Shown here piece by piece: positions 11,001 through 26,000 of a stretch of DNA of 64,000 nucleotides; positions within the stretch are counted from its first letter, which is position 1, and each line of letters starts with the position of its first letter. Position numbers and translations under genes: made by a program. The stretch comes from Agrypnia vestita. Its lineage: Eukaryota > Arthropoda > Insecta > Trichoptera > Phryganeidae. The stretch spans positions 1 through 64,000 of the forward strand of contig JADDOH010011089.1 in the NCBI GenBank assembly GCA_016648135.1, in the 5' to 3' direction. The notes below the pieces were generated by a model. That model searched no databases, had not been told where the DNA came from, and saw only the letters and a program-made list of their open reading frames with translations.

Positions 11001-14000
11001 TAAAAATAATATCAACTTTGTGTATGACATATAACCAAATTTGAAAAATTATCTTCATTACACGTTGTCATACAAAGGGTGTAACTGAGCTAGTCCACAA
11101 TACTTTACAGTCCTGTCTTGATTATGAGTCGAAAAGTTCAAGCAACTATGACCTAATATAATAGTAAAGGAGATACGCGAAATCCAAGTTTTAATTTTTT
11201 TTTCAAAAGTTCTGACTTACTTTTTGAAAAGCGTTGGACTATCATTACAGTAACTTATGACTTATATGAAAATTTAATTCCCTTTAATACAAGTCAAATA
11301 AAATGACATAAACCTTCCAATTCCAATTGGAAAACATTCCATTTGGGATTTTTTGAGGGTTTTTATTATTTTATTTAACTTTTATTGAAACGAATGAAGT
11401 TATCGTAATCTATACAAGTTACTATAATGATACTTCAAAGTTTTGTAAAAAATAAGTAAGAAATATTGAAAAAAAATGCAGACATTGATATTGCATAACT
11501 CCACAACTATTGATATTGGGTCATGGTTGCTTGATATACTTAATATACTTATATATATATATATATATATAAATAAAATTGAAATTTCTAAGTCGAAAGA
11601 AACTAATTTTTATTTGAATTTAATATCCCTGAACCTTTAAATAAAAATCTACAAGATTATACCCATAAAGTCTCTTTCTAAATGCTTCTTTTCGGGTTCA
11701 TATTTTCACTTACCGTTCATTATTTTGTAAACAGCATCAAAATCTACAATATGTTAAATTTCACAAAAAGAAAACAAATCATGTAATTCAACATTTATTT
11801 TGATAATTCCAGGTAAGCCATTGTACAAGAACCACTTTATTTTCTCCTCAAAGTTTGGAGCTAGCCTACAAGTGCGTACTGATGCCGGTAATTTATTATT
11901 CAACACCTAGCTATTTTGCATTTCAAAGGACAATTGTCACTTTACACGAACGTAATGTTCGCCGTTTAACATTAAAATTAAGGATTATATAAAGCGTTGG
12001 TTCGCGTGGACAGGAGCTCATCATTTATTATTATATCGTGAACCGAAACAATCCAACCAAGCAAAGGATGATTTCGTAATAAGCTGGCAATACTGATGAT
12101 GTTATTAACAATGATATTATTAACAAAACAATACAATGATATTATTAACAAAACGGGTCGGCCATCTTTCTCACTAACGAGCAAATGCTATTTTTCAGTC
12201 AGCGTGCGATATATTTTAAACATGAGGAGTCATTCGCACTTTCTCCATTAATTAAGCAATGGCAGTGAATAGCGATCATTCCAGATCTTTAATGTGTTCA
12301 ATTTGATCACTGTTCCCCAAACGGAATCCATTTAGAGTTATTAATTAATTAAATAATGAAATGATCACTAGTAAATAAAAGGAAATGGATGTCGATATTC
12401 GATTTGGCCGAATACTAGATATTTAACGAATATTCGTATTCGCCGAATATCATCACGAATATTAAAAATAAACTATTTATAACTGAACGCAATGCAAATT
12501 ACGGTTTGGCTGTACACCGTGTATCCGAACACACCTACGCACTCCTAACATTGAATGAATGAATTTGTTTAGTTCTCAAATTGTCAATTGTTACTTGTTT
12601 CACAGCATAACATGAGTTCTTTCATCTAGTTTCGTTGGGTTATTTATAAGGTTAGGTGCTCATTTCATGTAGTTTTGTTTTGTAATACGAATTGTTCGTT
12701 CTGTTTTACTTCCGTTGTGTGTAAAAGTGTTGACTCTTATAAAATAATTTCAAATTAAATCTAATAACATGATCTCTCTTAAGCGTGAAAAAAGTGATAT
12801 TTATTTTCGACCGCTGTCAATGTGCAAACGGATAAAAGAAATGTTGTGCCTTTTGAACAAAAATTTGACAGTAATTATTAAATCTCTTAATAAAAAAAGA
12901 ACCGTGGTGTATTATTTATTACCTTGTTGAATTATTCGTATTCGTATTCGACGAATAGTGGGCTTGATATTCGTATTCGTATTCGTGAAAGTAGTATTCG
13001 TTGCATCACTAATAGGTATAGATAATACAGTAGAAAAAATAGTTTAGCAGGGATGCAAATAATTATAAATGAAAACTGGGATCTTTCTATAGAAATTAAA
13101 TGTCGTACTGTACTAGCCCGAACTGCATTCTTCCGCACGAAGAAAGTATTGTACAGACATGACCCAAATTCAAATTTTCCAATGAGAATGAAACGATGCT
13201 ACGTGTTTCCTGTGCTGCTACATACATGAATTGGAATCGCGGATACTCATATAAACAATGCTAAAGCGTCTTGAAGCATTTGAGGTGGTTCTATTGATGA
13301 ATATGGTTACAATGTGATGATGCGAAAAGAAAAATAAATCCGTAAAGCAAACGAAATGCGGAAATTACAATCGAGCATCCATTTCAAGATAAAATCACTA
13401 ACAGAAGAGGACCTGGATGTCGGAGATCGCTAGCTGAAGAATTGAGGGAAATGGTTTAGGTTAAACTACTTGAGCAGCCCAAAATGAAAAGGTACAAATA
13501 CAGAATACACACGCATATTTTTGAGCATTCTCATTAGCATGCTCTAACAACTGTACACACTTGCTCGTTATATGTATGCTTATTTTAAGCATGCACATGA
13601 ATGAGCGTACTCAAAGCTAACAATCAAACACACATGCTTATTACTGGCTTGCTCTTGTTATAGAATAGAGACGTTCTTGTTCAAAATGGAAACTTTGTAA
13701 ACTGAAATATTAAATTTAAGTGAACCAATAAATCAAAACAGTTATATAGCGGTGACCGAGTATTCCACAGACATCCGTGATTCATATAATAGTCACGAAA
13801 TACTTTTCGTGACTTATTAGGTATATGAATCACGTTTTTCCTAATGTTTTGTCATCTCTCCATAGCGCCATATTTGTTTCATCTGTCGCGGACTGAGAAG
13901 ATCGCATCGATAATAATCGATACCTACTGTTTATTTAATGACATAAGCATGCTCATAAGCAAGCCTGTTTACACATGCTCAAAATATACCCCTTCCACCC

Positions 14001-17000
14001 GCAAATCAAATGAGCATGTTCATAAATCAACCGGCGGTTGATTTATGAACATATTATGTTAACATATTATTTATGCTAATTTAGCGTGCTAGTAATGAGT
14101 CTGCTCAAGCTACTAAGTAGTAATAGCTCAAGAAGCTCAATGCTGCGCATGTTCACGTGCCATTAATGAGAATGACGCATATACATAGCGGTGACTGAGT
14201 ATTCCACAAACATTCGTGATTTCTATAATGTCACGAAAAAAAATGTTTTGTCAACTCCCCAACGCGCCTTATTTCTTTCATATGTCGCGGACTGAGAAGA
14301 TCGCATTGATAATCGATACTAGCCGCGAATGACATGAGCACGCTCATAAGCAAGCCTGTTCACACACGCTCAAAAGATACCCCTTCTCATGGTAAATGAC
14401 ATTAGCTTGTTCTAGTAATGAGCATGCTCATTACTAGCATGATCATTACTTCTTCTTCTTCTTCTTCCTTAGCCTTTTTCCCTCCACTGCTGGATATAGG
14501 CCTCTTCCATTTTCTTCCACTCATCTCTATTTCTCCCCCTTCGCATCCAGGTTCTTCCTGCTTGCTGGACTATGTCATCAGACCACCTTTTGGGAGGTCT
14601 TCCGACGCTTCTACTTTTCGTCCAGGGCCTCCACTGTAGGATTCTGGGCGCCCATCTAGTATCCTCCTGTCGAGCATGTGCGTAAACGTATGCTACTAAA
14701 TAGCAATGGCTCTAGAAGCTCAATACTGCGCATGCTCACGTGCCACAAATGAGCGTGTGTATCAGTACCTTTAAAGCACTGATCAGTAGAGTTCTCGGTA
14801 ATTCGGATAAACAGTAGAAGAAGCAGTGACCCTCGTTATCGTTCTGTCTCAGTGTGTGTAACTCGGGACTGAGTAAAGTGATCATCTGGTCTTCCACAAA
14901 TTTCTCGCCTCCATCTTCTAGCAAGGTTCCTGCGAAGCTGGACATTCTACTATCCTCGTACAATCCCAGAAATCTTAGCAAAATGTCCAAGGCACCAAAT
15001 AATTATTTTACCGCAAGTTGTGGAGACGTGTCGAATATGTTTCTCTCTTACCTTTTCAATCATTCAATTTCAATCAGACAATTTCAATCAGTCAACATTA
15101 ATATCTTTACAGTGGTTGGTTTCTAAATATTACCAAGCGCATCACGTTCGAAGCGGCGTCCAAAAAATGCACAGCACATTTGCAACACACCTGCATGGAA
15201 TATATTTTCCTAGAATACGTCTTCCTCGTTATTAATGACAAGTGACAACATTCTCATCTATTACTTCCTTTAATATGTTACGCGCTTTTCTGATGAAAAG
15301 CTTCCGGAGAATCATTTCATTTCAATTAATCGTCACACGGTTTTGAAACCAAATAAAATAATTTTTAAATTAATAAAAAATATTATTTGTATAAATAAAA
15401 AATATTTTTAAGATAGATATGCATAATTGTGATACGCGTCACGTAAATATCCCTGCTATTTTCAAACTAAGCTAAACGTTTACATAGACAGAAGAAGTAT
15501 GAATTTAAACGATACCACGAAGATAGAGAGCATATTATTATATTATTCAAAGCTATTTTCATTATTTGAATGTGACATGAACATAAGTTTTAAGTACTTA
15601 CTAAAAGCTCTATAGACATATACAATTAAACATACAAAACATAAAAAATGCTGATCAATTCCGATAATTTCGTCCGATTTTTCGGTTCGGGATTGATTTC
15701 GTAAAATGTCTCGAGATCTCGCGGGATCGGGATTGCATTCCCTAGCTGCAACACGTCAAGAATGACGGAACATTGGCTCGCGCCTTTGGTAAGCCCAAGT
15801 ACATATTTATAGCCCTGAAAATGGGACCAACTCGGTGGTCTCTGGATCGGGGCTAGAAGTGACGACTGGACCAAGAAGCACGCCAGTAAATTAATTAAAG
15901 CAATTTTTCCGATAGAACAAAGAAAGTCTCACGCGCGCGATGCGGGCAGCCGACAGCGGGGAGAGTGGTCGCAGATCAGTTTCACATTTAGTGAATGCTC
16001 GAGATGAAAGTAAAGCACGAATGCACCGCCTTCTCCGACCAGCGCCATCTTTTCCGGACCACATCGACTACAGACGCGCCAGTGTAAATCGGCGTGCGAG
16101 GGAGGGCGTCCCTGCCGCGTAACGGATGTTGCCACGGGTAAATTTATCACACAATACGTAATGTACAGAATGTCCGGTGACCCGTGTCGGAGCCTTTAAT
16201 AGAAATTTGGTCGGGCAACGCTAAAGAATCGAACCGGTAATGGCGGCCGCTCTATCTGTCAACTGTCAAAACTGTTTTCAGCTTCGCAAAACTTTAATAC
16301 TTCATTGGCAATTGTTCTTGCGCCATCCCGGACTGTTTTGGAAGTTTTGGACGTAATAATTCAGTGTATGTTGGAAATCAATGCTATTCAAAATAACACA
16401 CAATCTAGTTTATAGTCCGGAACTTCTTCAACGAATATCTTACCACATCCCAACTCGCAATAACAGACATTCACCTACTTTTCATCTCCCCTTTTGTAAG
16501 ACCAACTCAAAACAAAGCTCCTTTATGTACAGATCCACAAATTCATTTAACACAAACTATCACCACATTGACATTTTCAACTCAACAATAAGAAACATAA
16601 AACAAACAATATCTACACTACCGCACCCAAACTAATTCGTACAATATATCTTCCCTTCTACTCCCGTCCTACATTCCCCTCCACCCTCTCCACTCGCTAT
16701 TAAAGTAAGTTAAAGTAAATTATTATATTCAGTGGAAAATTTGTAATTGGCATAATTGTAAAAACCATCATTTCATATTTTTAAGATTGTTGTTTTGCTG
16801 TTAATTTTCCCAAAAAACAAATTAAATCAAGATGGCACAGCTCACGCTCGAATACGAGATTGAACTGAATGACAGGGCGAGGGGTTAGTGGGTGGGTTTT
16901 AGTTCCAAAGTCGCCGCACGTCAATTTACGTTGGGCAAGCAATAATGTGACTGCAGAGGGCGAGGAAGTCCATCGGATATTCTTATTTTCCTTAGCGGCC

Positions 17001-20000
17001 TCACTTAGGGCCGGTTGTTTCAAGTTGGATTAAAGTAAGCGTTCTTTTAAAGCATAGATTTTTACGTTCTCCACCAATCAGATGATCCGTTTTCGTAAAA
17101 ATCTATGCTTTTATCGACCGCTTACTTTGATCGAACTTGAAACAACCGGGCCTTAGGAGTCCATCACTGGAGCCACTAAGGCCCGGTTGTTTCAAATTCG
17201 ATCAAAGTAAGCGTAGAGTTTAAACTGAAATTTTACGTTCTCCACCAATCAGACGATCCGTTTTCGTAAAAATCTATGCTTTTATCGACCGCTTACTTTG
17301 ATCGAACTTGAAACAACCGGGCCTAAAGAGAACCATCTACCTACGTTGCTGCCAACAGCTATAAAGGATATTGCTTTACAAAATTCCAATCGAAAATAGA
17401 TATCTCATTAGTGACATCTGTGTTTAATTAAGGGGAATGAAAAAGCTTTGGATGCCGGTCGCGCTAATGATAATTGCAACATACATATGAAACGGGTTGT
17501 AAAACTTAAAAATACAGGGTTATTTGGAAAACATTAATAACCTCGAAGGACTATATTCCTGCCTTCATTATAAGTCGAAAATATTCAAACTCTCCTGACC
17601 TAATATCAATAGTAATGGAGATATGCGACATCAAAGTTTGCATTTTTTTTCAATATTTCTGGCTTATTTTTTGTCAAACGTTGGACTATCATTACAGTAA
17701 CTCATGTCGATTACGAAAAATTCACTCGTTTCAATACAAGTTAAATAAAATGATAAAAACTCTGAAAGAATTCCAATTGGAATTCGAAGGTTTTTATTTT
17801 TTTATTTGACTTGTATTAAAGGGAACGAATTTTTCATATTCGATATAAGTTAGTGTAATGATAGTCCAACGTTTTACAAAAAATATTGAGTCAGAAATAT
17901 TGAAAAAAAATGCAAATGCAACTATTGATATTTGGCCATAATAGCTTGAACATTTTCGACTCATAATCAAAGCAAATATAGTCTTGAGAGGTAATTAATG
18001 TTTTCCAAATAACCCTGTATATGTATCCAACTTCCGAAAATTTGATATGTGTGGTATTCTATCATGGGCGGAAATGTGAACGTTACATCATATAAATTTA
18101 GGTCGTAAGCCCTATGAACACCCAAAGACTTCCATACCTACTTTCCCATAAAAAACAAAATATGTATTATTTCGTCTCTACGAGACATCTATAATATATC
18201 TTATCTATTTTTCTTCACCACACATCCATCTGCTAAGACCGTATAAAATGTCTGCCTTCTTTTTTTCTAGCGCATGCGCCTGTCCGTATAATGAACGTTA
18301 GCGATCATGTCGGCGATCACTATCTTAATTTAAGCAACTCCAAATAATTGGACTGCAGATTTTTTTCCGCGTCTTCTTCGTCCTCTAGGGATTCTTCTGC
18401 TAGCAATTTTGCTTTTAGGTACCTACTAATGAGATGCGGGAAATGCTTATGTCTCATGTTTATTGTTTTGATAATTTGTTTTTTTTACTACGAATCGAAT
18501 CGTCACATTGTCATTATCAACCGAGATTATTTTTAGCATTTGGTCGTCCATTGACCGCCGAACAAAATGGCGGTTGTTCAAATACTTTAAAAACTCGCAA
18601 CTCCGTTAATATTGGGTGTACAGAGAAAAGTAAAACACACACATTTATATCTATAAAACTCAATGTGTCTATCTGTTCTCTATACAAATGTACACCGTTT
18701 GTCCGATCCGATTCAAATGTTGCATACTTATGCTTTAGGACCCGGCGGGTAACATAGGCGACATTTCCCCCTATTATATATATTTTCCCCCTGATATATT
18801 TTCGATGCAAATCTGTACCGTTCGACCGATCGGACTCAAAATTTAGAAACTTGATCTTTAGGACTCGGCAGGAACATAGGCGACATTCCCCCCTATTATT
18901 TTACCCCTTCTCCTCTCCCTGATATATTTTCGATGCAAATCTGTACCGTTCGACCGATCGGACTCAAAATTTGGAAACTTATTCTTTAGGGCTCGGCAGA
19001 TAATATAGATGACATTTCCCCCCTATTATTTCACCCCTTCCCCTCCACCTGATATATTTTCTATGTAAATCTATACCGTTCGAATCGAACCTTTGTTCCC
19101 CCCACAAATTTATTTTCAATTAATGTACATATTATAGATGTCTCACAGAGACGAACTGTAGTTTTTTAATGGGAAAGTAGGTATAGAAGTCTTTTGGGTG
19201 TACATAGGACTTATGACCTATGACCTATCGTATGGTTGGCGTCCTATGTACACCCAAAAGACTTCTATACCTACTTTCCCATAAAAAACTACAGTTTCGT
19301 CTCTGTGAGTCATCTATAATATATACATTAATTGATTAATAATGTCTCTGTGACATGAAATCCAATACTGTTCTGAAAGATTTGAACAAACTCAAAATAT
19401 TCTGAATTTATTTTCAACTTAATCTTTAACCCATGCAACGCCGGGTACGAACAGCTAGCATAGCTAGCTAGCACGCAAATACTACAAGTCTCATTATTTC
19501 GCTTTCAATTTCTATTAGGCTGAGTATGCAGATGATTTCATTTGCGTAGGTATTTGCTTGTGAGTGCCCAAAGAGAACGCGCCCGAAGAGATTCACTTTA
19601 TCCCGGAAGTAACACCGCGCAATAACGTTCAGGTGTAGCCATTGTCTCTGAGAACGAGCAGCGAATCAGTGAATATCAGACATCTACAATTCCACTTCCC
19701 TACTTAGGTACTGCTTCATGAAAACATGGCTTGTGTGATATAACAGATTGCGAGGTTCACTTCTAATGGAACACATTTAGAGCAGAATTCGCGAGAGCAA
19801 GAACAATGAAAAAATTGAGGAAGCGTCACACGGTCTGGGTCCGACTGCTGTCACACTCGCTGTTTTGAGGAATTCCTACACCTACTACACTACCGCACCC
19901 AAACTAATTTGTACATTATATCTTCCCTTCTACTCCCGTCCCACATTCCCCTCCACCCTCTCCACTCGCTGTTAAAGTAAGTTAAAGTAAATTTTTTAAT

Positions 20001-23000
20001 TCAGTGGAAAATTTGTAATTGGCATAATTGTAAAAACCATTATTTCATATTTTTAAGATTGTTTTGCTGTTAATTTTCCCCAAAACAAAATAAATAAATA
20101 AATTCCATCAGTCGCGTCAACCACGTGCTTCAATTTAACACTCGCTTCTGCTTCCTGCGACTCTGGTGGCTCTTTGAGGATACATCAAGAAATAATATAT
20201 ATATGTAATAATAGTCCAACGTTTTACAAAAAATAAGTTAGAAATATTGAAAAAAATGCAAACTTTGATGTCGCATATCTCCTTAACTATTGATATTATG
20301 TCATAATAGCTTGAACATTATCGACTCATAATCAAGGCAGGAATATAGTCCTGCGAGGTTATTAATCTTTTACAAATAACCCTGTATAGAATTGGCAATG
20401 AGTGCAGTGGATCCGTATATATATTTCATGAAAGCTTGCATAAAAACAACCGGCTGTCGATTTTTAAACGTTGATGTTTTTTTAATAATAAACTGAAAAC
20501 TGAATGATTGAAATTATTTCATGCTGAACTTTCGTTGTGTGTTATGTGTTAAATCCTGCCTTTGCGGGTAAAATAGAAATAATAATTCCTCGGGTTACAG
20601 CGATTCACTCTCTCTATCTCAATGATATAACTGACAGTAACTTAATACAACGCTAGCGACCGGTGGAAATCTGACAAGTGTCGTAAGGTTGATACCCGGT
20701 TCATGTGTCATAAGGTTGACACATGAACCGACGATTACGACACCAATAGCCTCATCTATTGGCCATGGGTGACGACATCACCAACGAATCAGTTGCCGAC
20801 TGAAGGATGACATTTTATATCCGCCAATCAAAAGACAGAAAAATTATCTCACGGTTCAATTATGCGAATTCCCGCGATCTGTCAATTTATTTATTTAGAG
20901 TATTCACAAGTTCACAGTACAATAAATCAAAGAAACGTCTTGAAATGTCCTACTGGAGCTTAATTATGAACGACTCAATATATCAAAGTAATTTTAGATC
21001 TTAACGCTAATCCAACCAATTATATGAGAAATAAAACAAGAAAAAAGTGAAATAAACAAAGTATGACAACAGCAATAAACGAAGTACCTATGAAAATAGT
21101 AATAAAAGAAATAAATCAAGAGAAAAGTGAAATAAACAAAGTATGAAAACAGTAATAAAAGTATCAAGAGAAAAGTGAAATAAACAAAGTATGAAAACAA
21201 TTTTTAAATAAGTTTTTAAGACAACAGTTTTTAGAACACTCTCCCAAACATCGCATTCATAATAATACTTGAATTCGCATTGCAAATGTCAATACTTGTG
21301 CGGTTCGTTAGCTCGTTACAGGACCTACTCGCTGGTATAATTAAGAGTCATTGCAGTCATGGATGAAAAAAACGACTGATCTTCCTCCTTCTCCGTCCTT
21401 TGATGTTTTCCCAACTTCTTCTCTGGTTAGCCTGGATACAAATATCGGAATTACTTGCCATCCCCTTATTTCTAGCTTCTGCGGTAGAAATGTACATTCC
21501 GGTGTTCTAGCCGTCGAAGGCATCCTCAGCATGTGTCAACTCAAAGCAATGAATCTTCACTAGTGTGCCATCGCATCGAAGCTGTCAACCATCGCTAGCG
21601 TGTGTCTCCGTTTCAGAAATAGCATTCTTCATCAGTAGCGTGTGTTGTCACTTCAAAGATATCATTCTTCGTCACTAGCGTGTATTGTCATTTGGAACGT
21701 GTCAATCTCTCATCGACTAACTAACTAGCTAACCAGCACGCGTTTTCCCGCAGGGATTAGATAAAGAGGGGTAGAAAGCCACACTCTTCGGTTTTGGCAC
21801 ACCACTAATCCCTCGACCATTTTTAATACGTCTTCTTGAGCAATAATTCGGATATTCGCTTGTTGAAGCTTTTAACATGAATTTAAATATCAAGGAGTCG
21901 TTCGTAGAAAGTTCTTTTACATTATCTTCTCGGTACCAACATCTCGGTTATTACACCCTTTCTTTTAACTCGTAGCTTCTGCTTTCTTGCTTGACGAAAA
22001 AACTTTGGATCGATTTTTAACCCTTTTCCCGTGATTCAGTCGAGCTGAAACTTTGCAGGCAGACTCGTGGCGACGATCAAAATGATCTATCAAGTTTTAG
22101 TTAAAAAAAAATTAATGATTATAGTATAATTTTGGATTTTTAGAAATTTTAATGGTTTTTTTCATACAACTTAGTAATTTGCATGGAGATTCCGACGCAT
22201 ATGGTAGACACTAAACCTGATTATAGTATAATTTTGGATTTTTGGAAATTTTTTATTACTTCCATTTCGTAGCGTCGCCCGACCGAAGCCCAACGCGTAG
22301 GTTAAGCGCCAAACCACTAGTTTCCACTAGTAAATGAGAAAGGGAGTATAATAAAAACTTGTTTTTTATGGGTTAGTTTTTATTTTTATGTGCTGACTTT
22401 CATGATCTCGGTGTCTATGGTTTGATGAAGTTAAAGAAGTTCTCTTTTGTAATATAAATAATTAATTATGTATAGCTATACATAATAACACTACTAATAC
22501 CAATATTGTAATACCTTACCTATATTATACGTAACAGCTTTAAAGTGTACTGAATAAATAAATATTTAGTTTTCTTGCTAGGTCATTCGCGGACGCCCTC
22601 TGTTTCCGTTGACTTCAACACTCGCCTTATATACTTTCTTTTCCATCTTCTTCCCATCTACACGACCATCTCAGCGACTCTGCCTTTAGTCTGTGCTACA
22701 AACAGTTTTACATTCCTCGCTCATTCTTAGCTCTATCGTACACCTGTATATTTTCCATTCACGCGCGTAAGCGACCGCATTTATTTACTTATTTATTTCT
22801 TAATCACATATAGAATACTATTTGGGTTGTACAATGCCTGTCTCACTAGAAGAATCTGTGTTGAGACAGGCATAGTTTACAAAATAGTTGTACAATTAGA
22901 TATTAATTCACATGTGTCAATTTCCACCGCTTTCAGTCTACTTTCGTTCTTTTTTTGCCCATTCCCGGCATCAATTCCATACAATGTTACAACTTTATTT

Positions 23001-26000
23001 GACAATTTTCTATTGGTATTAATTGCATTCCCAGCACCATTCATCTTGTTTTCCGCGGTCACCTTCTCAATCGTGCAGTCCCTAATAAACATAATGTAAT
23101 AATTTAATAAATTATAAGATTGTCACGAAAACGGACTCGATATAGAACATTGGATATGAGCAGTTAGTTATTTGGGTCAATGTATTCTCATCAGTTTGCG
23201 TTATTATTATTAGGTCCTTACATATGAAATTGACGTTTTACCGTACTGGCAAATTTGATCTCAAATATCTTCTCTTTGGTTAGGAATTCCAAATCCAAAT
23301 TTTTACAGCTATTTACTCATGTATTTGTGTTTTGAAAATTATAATTCATTTGTTTTTTCCTCAATTGTTTTTTTCTTTGCGAGACTCAGTTTACAAAATG
23401 AAAAACTTGAAATATCGCGTTATTTACGAGTACGAGTTCCACCGTGGCACCAGTGCTGCAGAAACGGCTCGAAGGATTAATGATGTGTATGGCGACGGTG
23501 CCGCAAAAGAAAACACAGTGCGTTTTTGGTTCCAACGTTTTCGTTCTGGAAATTTCGACCTGCAGAACAAGCCCCGTGGACGGCCGGAGACCAAAGTTGA
23601 TAATGAAGAATTGAAGGCTATTGTGGAAGCGGATCCATCGCAAACCACATCCGAGTTAGCTGCAGGCTGCGGTGTTAGTGATAAAACTGTTTTAATCCAC
23701 TTGAAGCAAATTGGTAAGGTGAAAAAGCTTGAAAGGTGGGTACCTCACGAATTGAGTGAAGCAAATCAACAAACGCGCGAGTTACTTGTGAGCGTTTGGT
23801 GGACTAGTGCTGGTGGTCGTTCACTACAGCTTTCTTAAATCTGGCCAACGATTACGGCAGATGTCTATTGTCAGCAACTGCAAACCATGATGGAAAAGCT
23901 AGCTGCTAAACAACCGACTGGTTAATCGCTCTAGGCCACTGCTGCTTCATGACAACGCTAGACCACACACTGCACAACAGACGGCTACCAAATTAGAGGA
24001 GCTTCAATTGGAATGTCTAAGACATCCACCGTACTCTCCGGACCTTGCCCCAACAGATTACCATTTTTTTCGAAATTTGGATAACTTCTTGCAAAGGAAA
24101 AAATTCAACTCCGATGGGGCAGTCCAAACCGCCTTCAAAGATTTTATTGATTCCCTTCCGAATGGTTTTTTTAGTAAAGGGATCGATGAACTACCTATGA
24201 AATGGCAAAAGTGCATAGATAGCAATGGTACATACTTTGATTAAATAAATATATTATAATAAAAAAAAATCGACTTTCCTCCCATACTAAACGTCAATTT
24301 CATATGTAAGGACCTAATATAATATGACCGATGTTTGCCCGTATTCTGAACCAAGCAATATTGCTGCTTGTGTAGATAGTGTAGATAGATCAAGATTGAC
24401 GGTTATTTTTATAACATTTTAATGCCGCCAATTTTGACGCCAACTAAGCAATATTGCTGTATCTTGACAGTTATTTGTATAACATTGTAATGCCGCCAAT
24501 TTTGACGTTTTAAGTCTGACAGGTTTGAAATTAGTGAATTATTAATTAGAAAGTTTGACTGGTTTGAAATAAATGAATTCAACCTATCAGAAAGTTCTAA
24601 AACGTAATCAAGTTGTTTTATTATATTATATAATTCACTAATTATTCATAATTGTGAATAATTTAACGTTTTAGAGCTTTCTGATAGGTTGAATTCATTT
24701 ATTTCAAACCAGTCAAATTTAAAACGTCAAAATTGGCGGCGTTACATGTTGTTACATATAAATGTTATACGTAACTGTCAAGATACAGAGATTGCAATAC
24801 GGCCGATTGTGTAGGTACTTGTAAAGTACACTTCGTTAATTTTGATGTAATGAATAATATATAAAATGGGTATATTTTTTTTCAAAATTGGTAGAAATAA
24901 GTTTGCTTCATACACATCTATTAATTTATTCATCCAAAGTGACCAAATATTTAATTAAAATCAATATTTCGTACAAAAAATCCACTAGATGCCCGACATC
25001 AAACATATTTCGAACCTTAGAGTATATACAATCTATAGAGACCATATTATTTCGAAACTTGTAAGAATTTTGTTAAAAGAGGCGTGGTCATTCGGTGAGA
25101 CTGAACAATTCGTTTCTAACACATGTTTGTAATTTCTTGCTAAAACAGGGCTACCACAAATGTACGATTCTCTGTGAATTCTCTTAAAATAAAGTAGCAA
25201 TAAATGATAATGCCTTTTATATGTTGGTACATCTATTTATTTTAATTTATTTTATTACAATTTTAAATATCACCACAACAATAATTATATAAGGTACTGC
25301 AATAATAATAATTATAATCGAGGATTATTTATACCATATTAAACACAAACATTTAGATATCTGCATTTTTACAAATATTTAGAAAATTACGTTATTTACA
25401 TAATATACATTGTTTGTATATACACATAAAATACATTGTTTGAAAAAACAATATGATAAAGTACATTAATGGAATTAATAATAAATATAAAATTTTAATA
25501 TAGTACGCTATTGATTTTGGAAGATAATTATTATTTTTTCGGATGTATTTTATAGGGCAATGTATATTTATACCGGACGAAAATATACTACTTCACATAC
25601 TAGGAGTTTCAGAATGCACATAACTAATTTTATAAATCCCGTAAAAAATGGCGATTTAAGATATTTTTTATGTAACGAAAAACGAATAAAGAATGAACAC
25701 TATAGGTACTTACTCTATCAATAGCCAGTTCTGTTCTTGAATAATTCGTAGGAACGGCAAATTTTTTTATTCGAACTAATTTGTTTTCTTTCCTTCTGTC
25801 AAAATGTACATTCAAGAAGTGATCTGAGCAAACACAACTGTGATTTCCGGGATTCCAATTAATCCTTCCCACAGCATGGATCCATTCACTATTTCTTATT
25901 TCATTTTTTGGGAACCTACAAAAAATGATATCCCAATCCGAATACTTTAAATAATAAATAATAAATAATTTGTATTCTAAAATTTTAAGCACAGCCCTGT

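Larger units (their letters stand above)
18650..19458 (+). mobile_element. Helitron (non-autonomous) with internal minisatellite
   Basis: It begins TCTATAAAACTCAATGTGTC, the usual TC...TATAAAACT 5' end of insect Helitrons. It ends in a short hairpin (ACCC...GGGT) followed by ACGAACAGCTAG, a CTRR-type 3' end. A preceding A or T and a following T/C fit an A-T host site only loosely, so the exact ends are inferred. A foldback repeat is nested inside it. No Rep or helicase coding is present. Confidence 0.7.

Noticed and set aside
14413..14436. Operator or CRISPR-like palindrome
   Set aside because: The palindrome belongs to a dispersed tandem repeat in a eukaryotic intron; no spacer-repeat array exists anywhere in the window.
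20994..21285. Membrane-protein-like minus frames (YFVYFTFLL repeats)
   Set aside because: They are the translation of a simple tandem repeat.
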